Source of the DNA: Candidatus Gottesmanbacteria bacterium | Lineage (GTDB): Bacteria > Patescibacteriota > Microgenomatia > UBA10105 > UBA927 | Direction: 5' to 3' | Assembly: GCA_016218215.1 (NCBI GenBank) | Contig: JACREM010000063.1 | Location: forward strand, 1-34,049 | DNA: 34,049 bases | Shown: in pieces, positions 15,122-23,378 of the stretch | Position numbering within the stretch: position 1 is the stretch's first letter | Layout: every line of letters begins with the position of its first letter | The notes under the pieces: generated by a model | Database searches by the model: none | What the model saw: only the letters and a program-made list of their open reading frames with translations | What the model was told of the DNA's origin: nothing | Position numbers and translations under genes: made by a program

Positions 15122-16219
15122 ATGATCCAGCACTATCAACCATTTCTCCTACCGTTTCTTGGAAAGAAAAAACATATAATCCCGCCGTCTATCCGACAGA
15201 CATACTACCACTCATTTGAAGATGGGCTCTGGGATATTCTGTCGCATAGAAATATTCCGAAACACGCAACTATTTTTATCCCTTCGTTTTATTGCATGGA
15301 TGTAGTAAAAAATATAAAAGAGCACGGATATACTCCCTATTTCTACCCGCTAGACAATAATTTTCAGATCAAAGAATTTTTCTTTATAACATTACTGAAG
15401 CGTTACAGACCACAGGTCGTCATTCTCTTTCATGCTATTGGCATCACAAGTCAACTCACAAAAAAATATCACTGGAAACGATATCTTTCTCATAAATCAA
15501 TCGTCATTGAAGACTCAGTTCACCGATTGATAAATCCCGAAACGATCGTTATACATGATAAAAACCATATTATTTTGAATAGCCTGCGAAAAGTATCTCC
15601 TCTCGGGGGAAGCATGGTGTACGAAAAAATTTCTTCAGAAGACCATACATCTTCAACTCGAATTTCGTTTTCCTCGTATATGTTAAAAACATCAATTGTA
15701 TATTTTCTTTTTCGTGTGACTCTTCTGCTTTCAGAACACCTCCAATCCGCAAAGATGACGACCATTGCACATGAAAAAATCCTCGCACTTCACGACGATA
15801 TTATTGGCGACAGCCCAACCGGACATATTGGCAAAGGCCTTACGCCTCGTCTGTATCCATGGTTTAATTTTTCTAACATTGAATCGCTCAAGACACAACA
15901 AATCGTAAGATATAAATCGGCCATTCAATCTCTCTTTCCATCCCGATATTTTTTTCCAATCAAATTATATCTCCAGGATTACGGAAAACTTCACGCGTAT
16001 CCGATGGGGATCAACATAAAACCATCCACAAAGCTTATTTCTTATCTTCATGTAAACAAAATTTTTGTTTGGGAAAAATACAAAGATTGCCCATGGTCAA
16101 AAAATAAAGGAGTTATATTTCTACCGCTTGGGTTTCATATAAAAACACGGGATATCATCCATATTTCAAATATACTCAATACATGGTGTACTATGTATTC
16201 ATCAGAAAACATTGTATGA
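15122..16219 (+). CDS. DegT/DnrJ-like fold-type I PLP protein, specific role unknown
   Basis: 365 aa. Motifs follow the order of a DegT/DnrJ/EryC1 aminotransferase: ATIFIPSFYCMDVVKNIKEHGY (loop binding the cofactor phosphate, about 49-70), VVILFHAIGI (99-108), IVIEDSVHRL with Glu130-Asp131 where the cofactor-binding Asp is expected, and NSLRKVSPLGG where Lys157 is the candidate Schiff-base lysine. The overall sequence is diverged and rich in Lys, His and Ile, with no clear match in its C-terminal half. It could be an active sugar aminotransferase or a non-catalytic relative. Its TGA overlaps the next start as ATGA, so it is co-translated with the GT39-like enzyme, which suggests glycan work. 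Confidence 0.6.
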   Translation: MIQHYQPFLLPFLGKKKHIIPPSIRQTYYHSFEDGLWDILSHRNIPKHATIFIPSFYCMDVVKNIKEHGYTPYFYPLDNNFQIKEFFFITLLKRYRPQVVILFHAIGITSQLTKKYHWKRYLSHKSIVIEDSVHRLINPETIVIHDKNHIILNSLRKVSPLGGSMVYEKISSEDHTSSTRISFSSYMLKTSIVYFLFRVTLLLSEHLQSAKMTTIAHEKILALHDDIIGDSPTGHIGKGLTPRLYPWFNFSNIESLKTQQIVRYKSAIQSLFPSRYFFPIKLYLQDYGKLHAYPMGINIKPSTKLISYLHVNKIFVWEKYKDCPWSKNKGVIFLPLGFHIKTRDIIHISNILNTWCTMYSSENIV

Positions 16220-17739
16220 AAAACATCTGGAATATCTGGAGCATTTTTGTCCTATTTTTAATCCTCCGTCTTGTACTTATCGTTACGTTCCCGCCATTCA
16301 CAGACGAATCGCTCTATATCCGATGGGGACAACTCATGGTCTGGAATCCGGATTTCCGCTTCGCTTCCATCCTTTATCACAGCCGCCAACCGCTTGCATT
16401 CTGGCTTTTTGGACTCGGCTCTGTTGCTGTAGGCAATCCTCTTGTAGGTGGACGGCTTATCTCGCTTCTTATCAGTATCACTTCATTTTTTACCCTCTTT
16501 CATTTTATGAAAAAATCATTTGATGAGCACACGGCACTTATAAGCATTCTCCTTCTTTCTATCTCTCCGCTCGCAATTTTATTTCAAAGCCTTGCACTCA
16601 TGGACGGAATACTTTTTAGTACCACGTTTTGCATCATCTATGTTTTAAACGAATATCGCATTCGAGAAAAAAATCTGTTATTGCTTGCCATCGGCACTAT
16701 TCTTGGAACACTTCTTTGGATCAAAACCACTGCGCTTTTTATCATCCTTCCGACTCTTCTTTCCATGATGCAAATATCTAGCTTCGCAAGTCAAAAGATC
16801 CCCGTAGGGGAGCCTTGCTCTCTGAAGAGATTTCGTTCCACTCAACTTGCGAAGCTATTTTTTAGATTAGCTTCACTTTTGTTACCAATATTTTTGGTAA
16901 CTTTGCCGATCGTATTACTTCCAAATTTTTCTAAAATACTATCTGAACCCGGATCTTTCTCCTTCACCCCAAAAGAACTCATGGCTTTCCCGATTGGCTC
17001 TTGGATCAAAAATATAACATATGCACTCTATGGAATGATGATCTATTTCTCCCCAATAGTATTCTTCTTTGGACTCATCGGGATTCATAGATACAGAAAA
17101 GAAAAATCACTCGCACCTCTCTATTTTTTGGGATTAACGATACTTATTTCCATGCTTCTCGGAAAAATATTTCGCATCCGCTATGCGCTTTACGCAGTGG
17201 CAGGCATCATTCCGTTTGCTGCACTACTTCTTTCTCAACCCAATTCGATATTATTATTCAATCGTCTAAAATACGCCCTTTGTATCGGATCATCGTTTTT
17301 TATATCTTTAATTCTCATTCTAAACCCTCGACTTTTCTTCACGCTCTTCCCGGAAAAATCGGCTATAACCCGTGAACGCGAATATGCATACGGATGGACA
17401 GCAGGATACGGAATAAAAAGTTTGATTGAATTTATAGAAAAAACGCCGCGGTCAACGCAAAAAAGAGTTGTTCTTTTTACCGAGGATTCACCCGGAAATC
17501 CTAGCGATTATCTTCTGATGAAATATTACTTCGATGAAACGATGATACTCTCTCCGGTAGACATATCTCTTACCTCCCTAACATCATTATTTCAAAAAGC
17601 AAACGGCTCTGCAGTTTTCATAGTCGCCCGAAGCAGCCGCATCGACCAAGCTCTTGCACCATATCTTGCGCCCATTCAGACATTCTCAGAAAACGATCCC
17701 CATGAATTCCTTGGCCTTTACCGGTTAAAATCCCCATGA
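16216..17739 (+). CDS. GT39/PMT_2-like membrane glycosyltransferase
   Basis: 507 aa from the ATG at 16216, which overlaps the previous stop as ATGA; the frame is open to 16183. Around ten helices. The first outside loop has the FTDESLYIRWGQ segment, whose Asp-Glu pair is the acidic signature of PMT/ArnT-type enzymes that use polyprenyl-phosphate sugars, followed by HSRQPLAFWLFGLGS. LALMDGILFSTTFC matches the second family block. The C-terminal 120 residues are soluble. A polar stretch of about 26 residues after the fifth or sixth helix is encoded by an inverted-repeat element (16780-16856). The stop overlaps the queA start as ATGA. Confidence 0.85.
   Translation: MKNIWNIWSIFVLFLILRLVLIVTFPPFTDESLYIRWGQLMVWNPDFRFASILYHSRQPLAFWLFGLGSVAVGNPLVGGRLISLLISITSFFTLFHFMKKSFDEHTALISILLLSISPLAILFQSLALMDGILFSTTFCIIYVLNEYRIREKNLLLLAIGTILGTLLWIKTTALFIILPTLLSMMQISSFASQKIPVGEPCSLKRFRSTQLAKLFFRLASLLLPIFLVTLPIVLLPNFSKILSEPGSFSFTPKELMAFPIGSWIKNITYALYGMMIYFSPIVFFFGLIGIHRYRKEKSLAPLYFLGLTILISMLLGKIFRIRYALYAVAGIIPFAALLLSQPNSILLFNRLKYALCIGSSFFISLILILNPRLFFTLFPEKSAITREREYAYGWTAGYGIKSLIEFIEKTPRSTQKRVVLFTEDSPGNPSDYLLMKYYFDETMILSPVDISLTSLTSLFQKANGSAVFIVARSSRIDQALAPYLAPIQTFSENDPHEFLGLYRLKSP
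16780..16856. repeat. Palindromic element inserted in frame in the GT39-like gene
   Basis: AGCTTCGCAAGT (16780-16791) is exactly inverted as ACTTGCGAAGCT (16845-16856), and an inner TCCCC-gta-GGGGA palindrome (16799-16811) lies between the arms. The 77-bp unit adds a polar peptide of about 26 residues between membrane helices without breaking the frame. Its look resembles small palindromic repeats or MITE-like elements; no transposase is nearby. Confidence 0.6.
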
Positions 17740-18770
17740 AATTTACACAAATATCAGATTATGACTATGTGCTCCCTCGTTCTCTCATAGCCCAATCACC
17801 AATATCTCCACGGGAGTCTGCCAGACTTATGATTGTTGACAGAAAGAATGACCGCATCGAACACAAACATGTGAGAGACTTGCCAATGTACATTTCAAAA
17901 AATGACGTTATAGTCCTCAATAACAGCAAAGTGTTTAAGGCTCGACTTCATGGCACCATAGACGGAATACAAAAGCCGGTCGAAATTTTTCTCATTCGCC
18001 CACATGATGAATATTCATGGATCGCCATAGGAAAACCAGGGAAAAAATTAATCACAAAAACCCGTGTCAATTTTTCGAATACTATAGTCGGGACAATTAC
18101 ACATAAATATCCAGATGGCTCAATGCTCATTTCATTTCCTGACTCTATTCAAAGTATTCTCGACTTTACGGATCGTTTTGGTGAAGTGCCTGTGCCGCCG
18201 TACATTTCAAAAATACCAAAAGAATATGAATATCAGACATCATACGCTTCGGTTGTGGGTTCCGTCGCCGCACCTACTGCAGGATTTCACCTTACCAAAA
18301 ATATAAGATATCAAATTACAAAGACAGGGGCATTGATCATAGAGATAACACTGCATGTAGGTCTTGGAACATTTCTGCCCGTCAAAACAAAATTTCTCGA
18401 AGAACACACTATGCATAGTGAATGGGTTTCCGTTTCTAGAAATTCTTCAAAGATAATAATGGATGCCAAAAGAGAAAAGAAACGAATCATCGCCATAGGC
18501 ACGACAACAGCACGAGTACTTGAAGGAGTCGCTACGACTCACGACGGATTACTTTGTGAGTATTCAGGAGACATAAATTTATTCATAACCCCGGGATTTC
18601 AGTTTCAAATCGTGGACGCGCTTTTCACAAACTTTCACCTTCCAAAATCTACACTCCTCATCCTTATAAGAACATTCGGCGGAGATAAACTTTTGAAACG
18701 CGCGTACAAAGAAGCGATAGAAAAACAATATAGATTTTATTCTTTCGGAGATGCCATGCTCATTTTGTAG
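17736..18770 (+). CDS. queA: tRNA preQ1(34) S-adenosylmethionine ribosyltransferase-isomerase QueA
   Basis: 344 aa, normal length. QueA transfers the ribosyl part of SAM to preQ1 at the tRNA wobble position and makes epoxyqueuosine. Diagnostic segments: DYDYVLPRSLIAQSP (8-22), SARLMIVDR, VIVLNNSKVFKARL (58-71), FGEVPVPPYI (148-157), the SVAAPTAGFHLT block (176-187), ITLHVGLGTFLPV and the C-terminal LPKSTLLILIRTFGG. It overlaps the glycosyltransferase stop by four bases (ATGA), so it is translated as the last gene of an otherwise sugar-related unit. No other queuosine gene (tgt, queG/queH) is in the window. A hairpin terminator follows 20 bases downstream. Confidence 0.96.
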   Translation: MKFTQISDYDYVLPRSLIAQSPISPRESARLMIVDRKNDRIEHKHVRDLPMYISKNDVIVLNNSKVFKARLHGTIDGIQKPVEIFLIRPHDEYSWIAIGKPGKKLITKTRVNFSNTIVGTITHKYPDGSMLISFPDSIQSILDFTDRFGEVPVPPYISKIPKEYEYQTSYASVVGSVAAPTAGFHLTKNIRYQITKTGALIIEITLHVGLGTFLPVKTKFLEEHTMHSEWVSVSRNSSKIIMDAKREKKRIIAIGTTTARVLEGVATTHDGLLCEYSGDINLFITPGFQFQIVDALFTNFHLPKSTLLILIRTFGGDKLLKRAYKEAIEKQYRFYSFGDAMLIL

Positions 18771-18790
18771 TAAATAGTATAAGTCACAAA

Positions 18791-18816
18791 AAACCGAGGG
18801 TTTTGCCCCTCGGTTT
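18791..18816. terminator. Bidirectional intrinsic terminator between queA and the RRM gene
   Basis: AAACCGAGGG and CCCTCGGTTT form a perfect 10-bp stem around a TTTTGC loop. On the minus strand the stem runs into six T residues, which suits the RRM gene; on the plus strand the tail is TTTCTCATTTT, which suits queA. It lies between convergent genes. Confidence 0.85.
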
Positions 18817-18843
18817 CTCATTTTCGTACGAAAAAAGAAATGT

Positions 18844-19218
18844 TTACCAACGCTTCTGTCGATCAAATCCACCGCCGTGTCCGCCACTGCGGTCTCCGCC
18901 ACCGTATCCACCTCGACCTCCGCCAAATCCGTCTCGACCACCGCCTCCACCTCCGCGGTTGCCTCGATCTTCCTGAGGACGGGCTTCGTTTACCACAATC
19001 GGCCTTCCGTTCATAGAATAGCCATTGAGCGTTCGTATCGCATTCTCAGATTCTTCATCTGTAGACATTTCAACGAAACCAAAGCCTTTGCCCTGACCGG
19101 TAAATTTATCCGTAATAACCGTAGCGGATACTACTTTTCCGGCCTGTGCAAATACTTCTTCAAGTTGCGCACTTGTCGCTTCATACGGAAGCTTCCCAAC
19201 AAATAATCGTTTTGCCAT
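18844..19218 (-). CDS. RNA-binding protein with one RRM and Gly/Arg-rich tail
   Basis: 124 aa from the ATG at 19218, preceded by an ideal AAGGAGGTG Shine-Dalgarno; the frame is open to 19239 but that would consume the Shine-Dalgarno. The RRM covers about residues 3-79, with RNP2 LFVGKL (5-10) and RNP1 GKGFGFVEM (43-51) carrying the expected aromatic residues, and NGYSMNGRPIVVNEAR closing the domain. The tail (84-124) is almost only Gly, Arg, Asp and Phe/Tyr in RGG-like order and ends FDRQKRW. Bacterial and cyanobacterial proteins of this form bind single-stranded RNA and are often cold-induced. It is a single-gene unit with its own terminator. Confidence 0.93.
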   Translation of the reverse strand: MAKRLFVGKLPYEATSAQLEEVFAQAGKVVSATVITDKFTGQGKGFGFVEMSTDEESENAIRTLNGYSMNGRPIVVNEARPQEDRGNRGGGGGGRDGFGGGRGGYGGGDRSGGHGGGFDRQKRW

Positions 19219-19222
19219 AATT

Positions 19223-19259
19223 TTTTCACCTCCTTTCAAAAAAGATTTGTACTTTATAA
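19223..19259 (-). promoter_or_regulatory. -10-like box and strong Shine-Dalgarno of the RRM gene
   Basis: On the minus strand TATAAA (19259-19254) lies about 25 bases upstream of an AAGGAGGTG ribosome binding site, which in turn is about 9 bases from the ATG at 19218. Unlike many first genes in this window, this one therefore has a normal leader and ribosome binding site. The rest of the 19219-19434 spacer shows only a GCAATATTGC palindrome (19261-19270). Confidence 0.45.
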
Positions 19260-19434
19260 AGCAATATTGCTGCCTACACGAGAAGAGAATGGAGAAAGAA
19301 AGAAGAATAAAACACTCTGTCTACCAATCATCATACACGCGAAACCTTCGTATCAAGCAGTCACTTCAAAGAGCCTTGACGTCATGAGTATACAGGAACT
19401 GAGGGGTAATCGCAAACAACAAACGAGTGTTCTG

Positions 19435-20433
19435 TTACCACTCATGTTCCCAAACGATCCGGGCGAGCGCGGCTGCAGGAATTGCAAGAACCATACCTAA
19501 AATTCCCCAAACGTGCCCACCCAAAAGCACTGAAAAAAGCACAAGAATCGGATGTAATTTCATCGTACGACCGAGGACATACGGAATAATAAAAATATCC
19601 TCAAGTTGACGCAATACCAAATACACTATCGCGACAACGAATCCTTCATACAAAGGTAGCACAGAAAACTTACTCGCCCCGTCAAAAATTGCAACCAACG
19701 ATGCAAGCGCTCCTGCGACAATCGGACCAATGAGAGGTACCGTTTCCGCTATACCGGTAAACACACCCAGAAAAAATGCATATTTCACACCCAATATGGA
19801 AAGCGCGATCCACGAAACGCTGCCCATGAGAAACACTAAAAAGAGCTGTCCCCGCAGATAATTTCCAAGAATCTCACGGATGTGCTTGCGTTCTTCTTCA
19901 TTGTGAAAAAAAGATGGAAGAAACCTCGTAAACTGTGATGAAATGAGCTCTCCATCCTTTAAAAAATAAAATGTGGCGATAAGAAAAACGAGTACTGAAC
20001 CAATTCCGGAAAGCGCACCGGTAAAGTATGGCCAAAGTCTATTTTTGGGAAGAAACGTACCATTTCGTATGTTTAACACGAGTTCATCCATAGAAGGCTT
20101 GAGCCACTCGGGTGCAGTATCTCGTTCCCGTTCTAAAACAGCGGTGACATATTTCATTTCAAAACCAAGTTCACGTGCCTCACGATTCGCGATAGATCCG
20201 ACAAAAGAAGAGGCGATGAAAAGAAAAGAAATTACTACCGCATAGAGAACGCCTACGACGACAAACCGCGAAATATTCGTTTTTTTTGTCACGTACACCA
20301 CAAGCGGATGGAAAATATAAGAAACAATACCAGCCAGTAGAAATGGCGCCAAAACACCATGAAAGCTTACCAATAGCTGAAGTGAAAAGAGGAATCCAAA
20401 AAAAGCAATAATTCGCACATATGAAGTTTTCAT
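19435..20433 (-). CDS. AI-2E family transporter (PerM/TqsA-like permease)
   Basis: 332 aa. About eight helices in the AI-2E family arrangement: two N-terminal helices (about 10-38), one at 56-82, a soluble stretch of about 70 residues (LGFEMKYVTAVLERE to LPKNRLW), then the family core FLIATFYFLKDGE, GQLFLVFLMGSVSWIALSILG, the conserved ETVPLIGPIVAGA, LRQLEDIFIIPYVLGRTMKLHPI, and a final GHVWGILGMVLAIPAAA helix. Members export autoinducer-2 or act as antiporters; the substrate is not predictable here. It follows the LCP gene by 18 bases. A consensus TATAAT (20448-20443) lies 9 bases before its ATG, so it may have its own start of transcription. Confidence 0.93.
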   Translation of the reverse strand: MKTSYVRIIAFFGFLFSLQLLVSFHGVLAPFLLAGIVSYIFHPLVVYVTKKTNISRFVVVGVLYAVVISFLFIASSFVGSIANREARELGFEMKYVTAVLERERDTAPEWLKPSMDELVLNIRNGTFLPKNRLWPYFTGALSGIGSVLVFLIATFYFLKDGELISSQFTRFLPSFFHNEEERKHIREILGNYLRGQLFLVFLMGSVSWIALSILGVKYAFFLGVFTGIAETVPLIGPIVAGALASLVAIFDGASKFSVLPLYEGFVVAIVYLVLRQLEDIFIIPYVLGRTMKLHPILVLFSVLLGGHVWGILGMVLAIPAAALARIVWEHEW

Positions 20434-20442
20434 TCTGTACCT

Positions 20443-20448
20443 ATTATA
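20443..20448 (-). promoter_or_regulatory. Consensus -10 box before the AI-2E family gene
   Basis: TATAAT on the minus strand (20448-20443) ends 9 bases before the ATG at 20433. An AGAGG just upstream of the hexamer could alternatively act as a Shine-Dalgarno, though it is rather distant. No clear -35. Confidence 0.4.
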
Positions 20449-20451
20449 CCT

Positions 20452-21660
20452 CTAATTACCAAAACGTATTCCCGCAGCCGATGTTGCGATGAGCCGTGCA
20501 GACTCACTTGCTATAAATGCATGAACACTATCAAACGAGTCATTTTTTTCTTTTGGGACAAAAACATATTGACCATCGCGTGTTGTCGAAGGCGTAAATA
20601 CGTTTTGCTCACCCAGGACGAGAGTCGAAATGTCATATGTTGTAACATCTCCAAACAGAGTCAAAAATTGAGCTGACTGTAAAAGTGTAATATCTGTCTC
20701 CATGGCACCTTTGAGTGCACTCGCAGTTTGGTAGAGCTTCGATCCAATCCCAAGAGATATAATTTTTTGCCTAAGTGATTTGAGTAAAGCCTGCTGACGA
20801 AGAGACCTCCCAAAATCTCCGCCATTTTGATCTGAATGCCGAGAGCGTACAAATGTCAGAGCTATCTTTCCATCCATGTGCGTTTTTCCTTTCGTAAATT
20901 CGAGTCTCTCAAACCTGCAGGTAAATGCTTGTTCCAGAAGATACCCTGAAATCGTTGCCGAAAGAAGTCGGATGTCTTCCTCTGTCCTTTCGCATGTATC
21001 TTTCTCTTTTCCTTCTATCGGGTAAAATTCATCTACAAACGAAGACGGAACATCAATATCAAGTCCACCAAACCCATCTATGGCTCGAATAAATCCTTCA
21101 AAACTGAGAGCTACATACTGATCAATGGTAAATCCGACAACAGCGCCAACAATATCTTTTGCCATCCGTCCTCCACCTCCTTCTCCGGTATAGGCCTTTG
21201 GTTTATCCGGAAAATTTCTATCATCAGTCCCTATGGCATATGCTGCATTTATCTTTTCATCTTTGAAAGTATCTTTCTTCACAGGAATGTGAACCAGAAT
21301 ATCTCGAGGAAGTGAAATAAGAATAACTTTCTTTAGTCGTGGATACATTCGGGCAATAATCATAGTATCGGTAAGCAAAGCCCCCTCATGCGCTCCTCCG
21401 CCGTATCCTAAAAGAAGAAAAGAACGAGGTCCGAGTGGATCAGTCGGCTCTTGAGATCCAGATCCGTCATCAGCAATCGGACTTACAACAGGGAGAAAAA
21501 ATATCTTTCGAATAAAAAGTAAACCCGCAATGCAAATTACACAGACGACAACACAAAGAAGCACGTCCTTCCACACGCTTTCACGATTCACCCGATGTCC
21601 TACTGCCTCAGGCGTAGATATTTTTTGAGAGAAAAAAGCATGTAATTTTTGATCATTCAT
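20452..21660 (-). CDS. LytR-CpsA-Psr (LCP) family protein
   Basis: 402 aa from the ATG at 21660, which has a GGGGGAG Shine-Dalgarno; the frame is open to 21882 but that would overlap divergent msrA. One helix (32-51) anchors an extracytoplasmic LCP domain. It starts FLLLGYGGGAHEGALLTDTM with the conserved Asp98, then VILISLPRDILVHIP with Arg119 and Asp120, KINAAYAIG, the DGFGGLDIDVP block, and GKIALTFVRSRHSD with DFGRSLRQQALL, where the second set of arginines binds the pyrophosphate of the polyprenyl carrier. LCP enzymes transfer glycopolymers from undecaprenyl-pyrophosphate to the cell wall or to proteins. This implies a glycosylated envelope, consistent with the GT-C-type enzymes in the window. 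Confidence 0.93.
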   Translation of the reverse strand: MNDQKLHAFFSQKISTPEAVGHRVNRESVWKDVLLCVVVCVICIAGLLFIRKIFFLPVVSPIADDGSGSQEPTDPLGPRSFLLLGYGGGAHEGALLTDTMIIARMYPRLKKVILISLPRDILVHIPVKKDTFKDEKINAAYAIGTDDRNFPDKPKAYTGEGGGGRMAKDIVGAVVGFTIDQYVALSFEGFIRAIDGFGGLDIDVPSSFVDEFYPIEGKEKDTCERTEEDIRLLSATISGYLLEQAFTCRFERLEFTKGKTHMDGKIALTFVRSRHSDQNGGDFGRSLRQQALLKSLRQKIISLGIGSKLYQTASALKGAMETDITLLQSAQFLTLFGDVTTYDISTLVLGEQNVFTPSTTRDGQYVFVPKEKNDSFDSVHAFIASESARLIATSAAGIRFGN

Positions 21661-21690
21661 ATTTTCGTTCTCCCCCACTTTCTTTGCCCA

Positions 21691-21699
21691 TGATACCAT
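21691..21699 (+). promoter_or_regulatory. Extended -10 box for msrA
   Basis: TGA-TACCAT (21691-21699) has the TGn extension and a TAxxAT core, 10 bases before the ATG at 21710. No Shine-Dalgarno is visible. The predicted leader is three or four bases. Confidence 0.4.
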
Positions 21700-21709
21700 C
21701 ACTAGTAGT

Positions 21710-22276
21710 ATGACCAAAAGCAAAGAAAATGAACTAACGGAAGTCGCAATCCTTGCGGGAGGGTGTTTTTGGTGTATGGAAGCGGTATTTGAACGTGTCA
21801 AAGGAGTCTTAAAAATTGTTTCCGGATATATCGGGGGAACTACAATAAATCCGACATACGATGAAGTTTGTTCAGGAATCACTGGCCACGTAGAAGCAGT
21901 TCAAATTATGTTTGATCCAGTCGTCATAACATATGAAACACTGCTTGATGTTTTTTTCCATCACCATGACCCAACTTCTAAAGACAAGCAAGGAAATGAC
22001 CAGGGTACGCAATACAGGTCCATAATTTTTTATCAGAATGAAACTCAAAAACAGATCGCGGAAAAGTATATACATGAGCTCAACAGTTCCCATACATACT
22101 CTTCACCTATAGTCACAGAGGTTCAGTCAGCATCAATATTCTATCCAGGCGAAGAGTATCACCAAAAATACTACGAGAAAAATTCATATCAGCCATACTG
22201 CCAATATGTGATCGACCAAAAGATCCAAACACTATACAAAGACTACGGAAAATTACTAAAAAATAAGATACTTTAA
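21710..22276 (+). CDS. msrA: Peptide methionine sulfoxide reductase MsrA
   Basis: 188 aa. It reduces the S-epimer of methionine sulfoxide in proteins. The catalytic motif GCFWCMEA lies at 18-25 with nucleophile Cys19. GVLKIVSGYIGG, TGHVEAVQIMFDP and FHHHDPTSKDKQGNDQGTQYRSIIF are all family signatures, the last holding the substrate-binding aromatic and acidic residues. YPGEEYHQKYYEKN follows near residue 150. A resolving Cys may be Cys22 or Cys164 (QPYCQY). No MsrB domain is fused. It is a single-gene unit divergent from the LCP gene, and its 3' end overlaps the convergent GNAT gene by four bases. Confidence 0.97.
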   Translation: MTKSKENELTEVAILAGGCFWCMEAVFERVKGVLKIVSGYIGGTTINPTYDEVCSGITGHVEAVQIMFDPVVITYETLLDVFFHHHDPTSKDKQGNDQGTQYRSIIFYQNETQKQIAEKYIHELNSSHTYSSPIVTEVQSASIFYPGEEYHQKYYEKNSYQPYCQYVIDQKIQTLYKDYGKLLKNKIL

Positions 22277-22755
22277 AGCTCTTTTACCATAAGTATTTGA
22301 TCTATCACTTCGTTCGCGACTTTCTCGCTTTCCCGTTTCATTTCCTTAAATCCTTGTTTCTTGTAAAATGCCTGACCTTTTTCATTTTTCAAATCAACAT
22401 GAAGTTGAATCTTCTTTGCTTTTGGAAAATGTCTGATCACATTATTTATTAATAGTTCGCCGATACCTTTTCGCTGATGTTGAGGATACACATATAACCG
22501 AAAAAGTACTATCACATCCTCAGATAAACGCGCAGTTGCGACTCCAATCATACTTTCTGTTTCTTTAACAATTGGAAAGTAAATCTCAAAATCTTCAATC
22601 TGACGAGTCAAAAACTCAATACTCTGCCAATTTTTGTATACCTCGTCTAGTGTCGCCTGAAAAAAATAGCCACCATATGTATCATTCCAAGTCTCTCGAA
22701 GCAATCTTTGAATTTCAATTACATCTTGTGGTGTTGCATGTGCAATCTTCATCAT
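22273..22755 (-). CDS. GNAT family N-acetyltransferase
   Basis: 160 aa. The order of segments matches a GNAT fold: an N-terminal KIAHATPQDVIEIQRLL, a central MIGVATARLSEDVIVLFRLYVYP beta region, and the acetyl-CoA pyrophosphate loop QRKGIG (94-99) followed by ELLINNVIRHF. A LHVDLKNEKGQAFYKKQGF segment ends the fold as in ribosomal-protein-type acetyltransferases. The substrate cannot be read. Its ATG overlaps the stop of the MBL-fold gene as ATGA, so it is the last gene of a four-gene minus-strand unit (HIT, FMN reductase, MBL, GNAT). Confidence 0.9.
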   Translation of the reverse strand: MMKIAHATPQDVIEIQRLLRETWNDTYGGYFFQATLDEVYKNWQSIEFLTRQIEDFEIYFPIVKETESMIGVATARLSEDVIVLFRLYVYPQHQRKGIGELLINNVIRHFPKAKKIQLHVDLKNEKGQAFYKKQGFKEMKRESEKVANEVIDQILMVKEL

Positions 22756-23378
22756 ACCGTTTTATGATTCATAATAAATTGTTTTAAACTTTCTTTAACT
22801 CCTTGCAGAATCATATTATAATGAAACGGCAATATAGTATTAAAATCATATGAAAGTAGCTTTGTGCAACTTAAAAATCGCTCATGTAGATCTCCATAAA
22901 AAATTCCGTCTTCACTGAAAAAATCGTTTATTTCGCCATTGGGTAATCCACCAATTGTATCTCCTGTAAACATAGTTCTCGTATCTGTCTCATATACACA
23001 AATGCTTCCTGGAGTGTGTCCGGGAGTAAAAATCACCTCGAGATTGGGGGCAAATATTGGTGGAATATCAAATAAAACATCCGGTTTTATACGAATCCAT
23101 TGGTTATCTTTGTCTGCTTTATGGAGGTAAATTTTCAAACCAACTTTCTGCTGCCAAATTATTCCATCGGAGATACCGCATGCCCCATGGCTTAAAATTG
23201 CAACAATTGGTTTTTTGAATGACACAAAGAAAGATTCTAAATGCTTCGAATAGGTTGGAAGATCCACGAGGATCAGTTTTTTTTGAGTATCTATACAATA
23301 TGATCCTACTAATTCATTGTAAAAATACTGGTTCTCAAATCGAGAAATAATTGCATTAATCTTCTTTACTGATGTCAT
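22752..23378 (-). CDS. Metallo-beta-lactamase-fold protein with degraded first metal motif
   Basis: 208 aa. The fold is clear from LILVDLP (strand before the active site), VIFTPGHTPGSICVYE with His121, MFTGDTIGG with Asp140, and ILPFHYN with His186. These match the glyoxalase II-like group. The HxHxDH motif that normally binds zinc is changed: the matching residues are S63-H-G-A-C-G-I-S-D-G72, so only the first His (64) is kept, while the second His, Asp and third His are Ala66, Gly68 and Ile69. One metal site is therefore probably missing. The protein may be a non-hydrolytic relative or bind one metal. It overlaps the FMN reductase gene by 23 bases. Confidence 0.85.
   Translation of the reverse strand: MTSVKKINAIISRFENQYFYNELVGSYCIDTQKKLILVDLPTYSKHLESFFVSFKKPIVAILSHGACGISDGIIWQQKVGLKIYLHKADKDNQWIRIKPDVLFDIPPIFAPNLEVIFTPGHTPGSICVYETDTRTMFTGDTIGGLPNGEINDFFSEDGIFYGDLHERFLSCTKLLSYDFNTILPFHYNMILQGVKESLKQFIMNHKTV

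Noticed and set aside
21661-21882. N-terminal extension of the LCP gene beyond 21660
   Set aside because: It would overlap divergent msrA by more than 170 bases, while a GGGGGAG Shine-Dalgarno and a normal cytoplasmic tail support the start at 21660.
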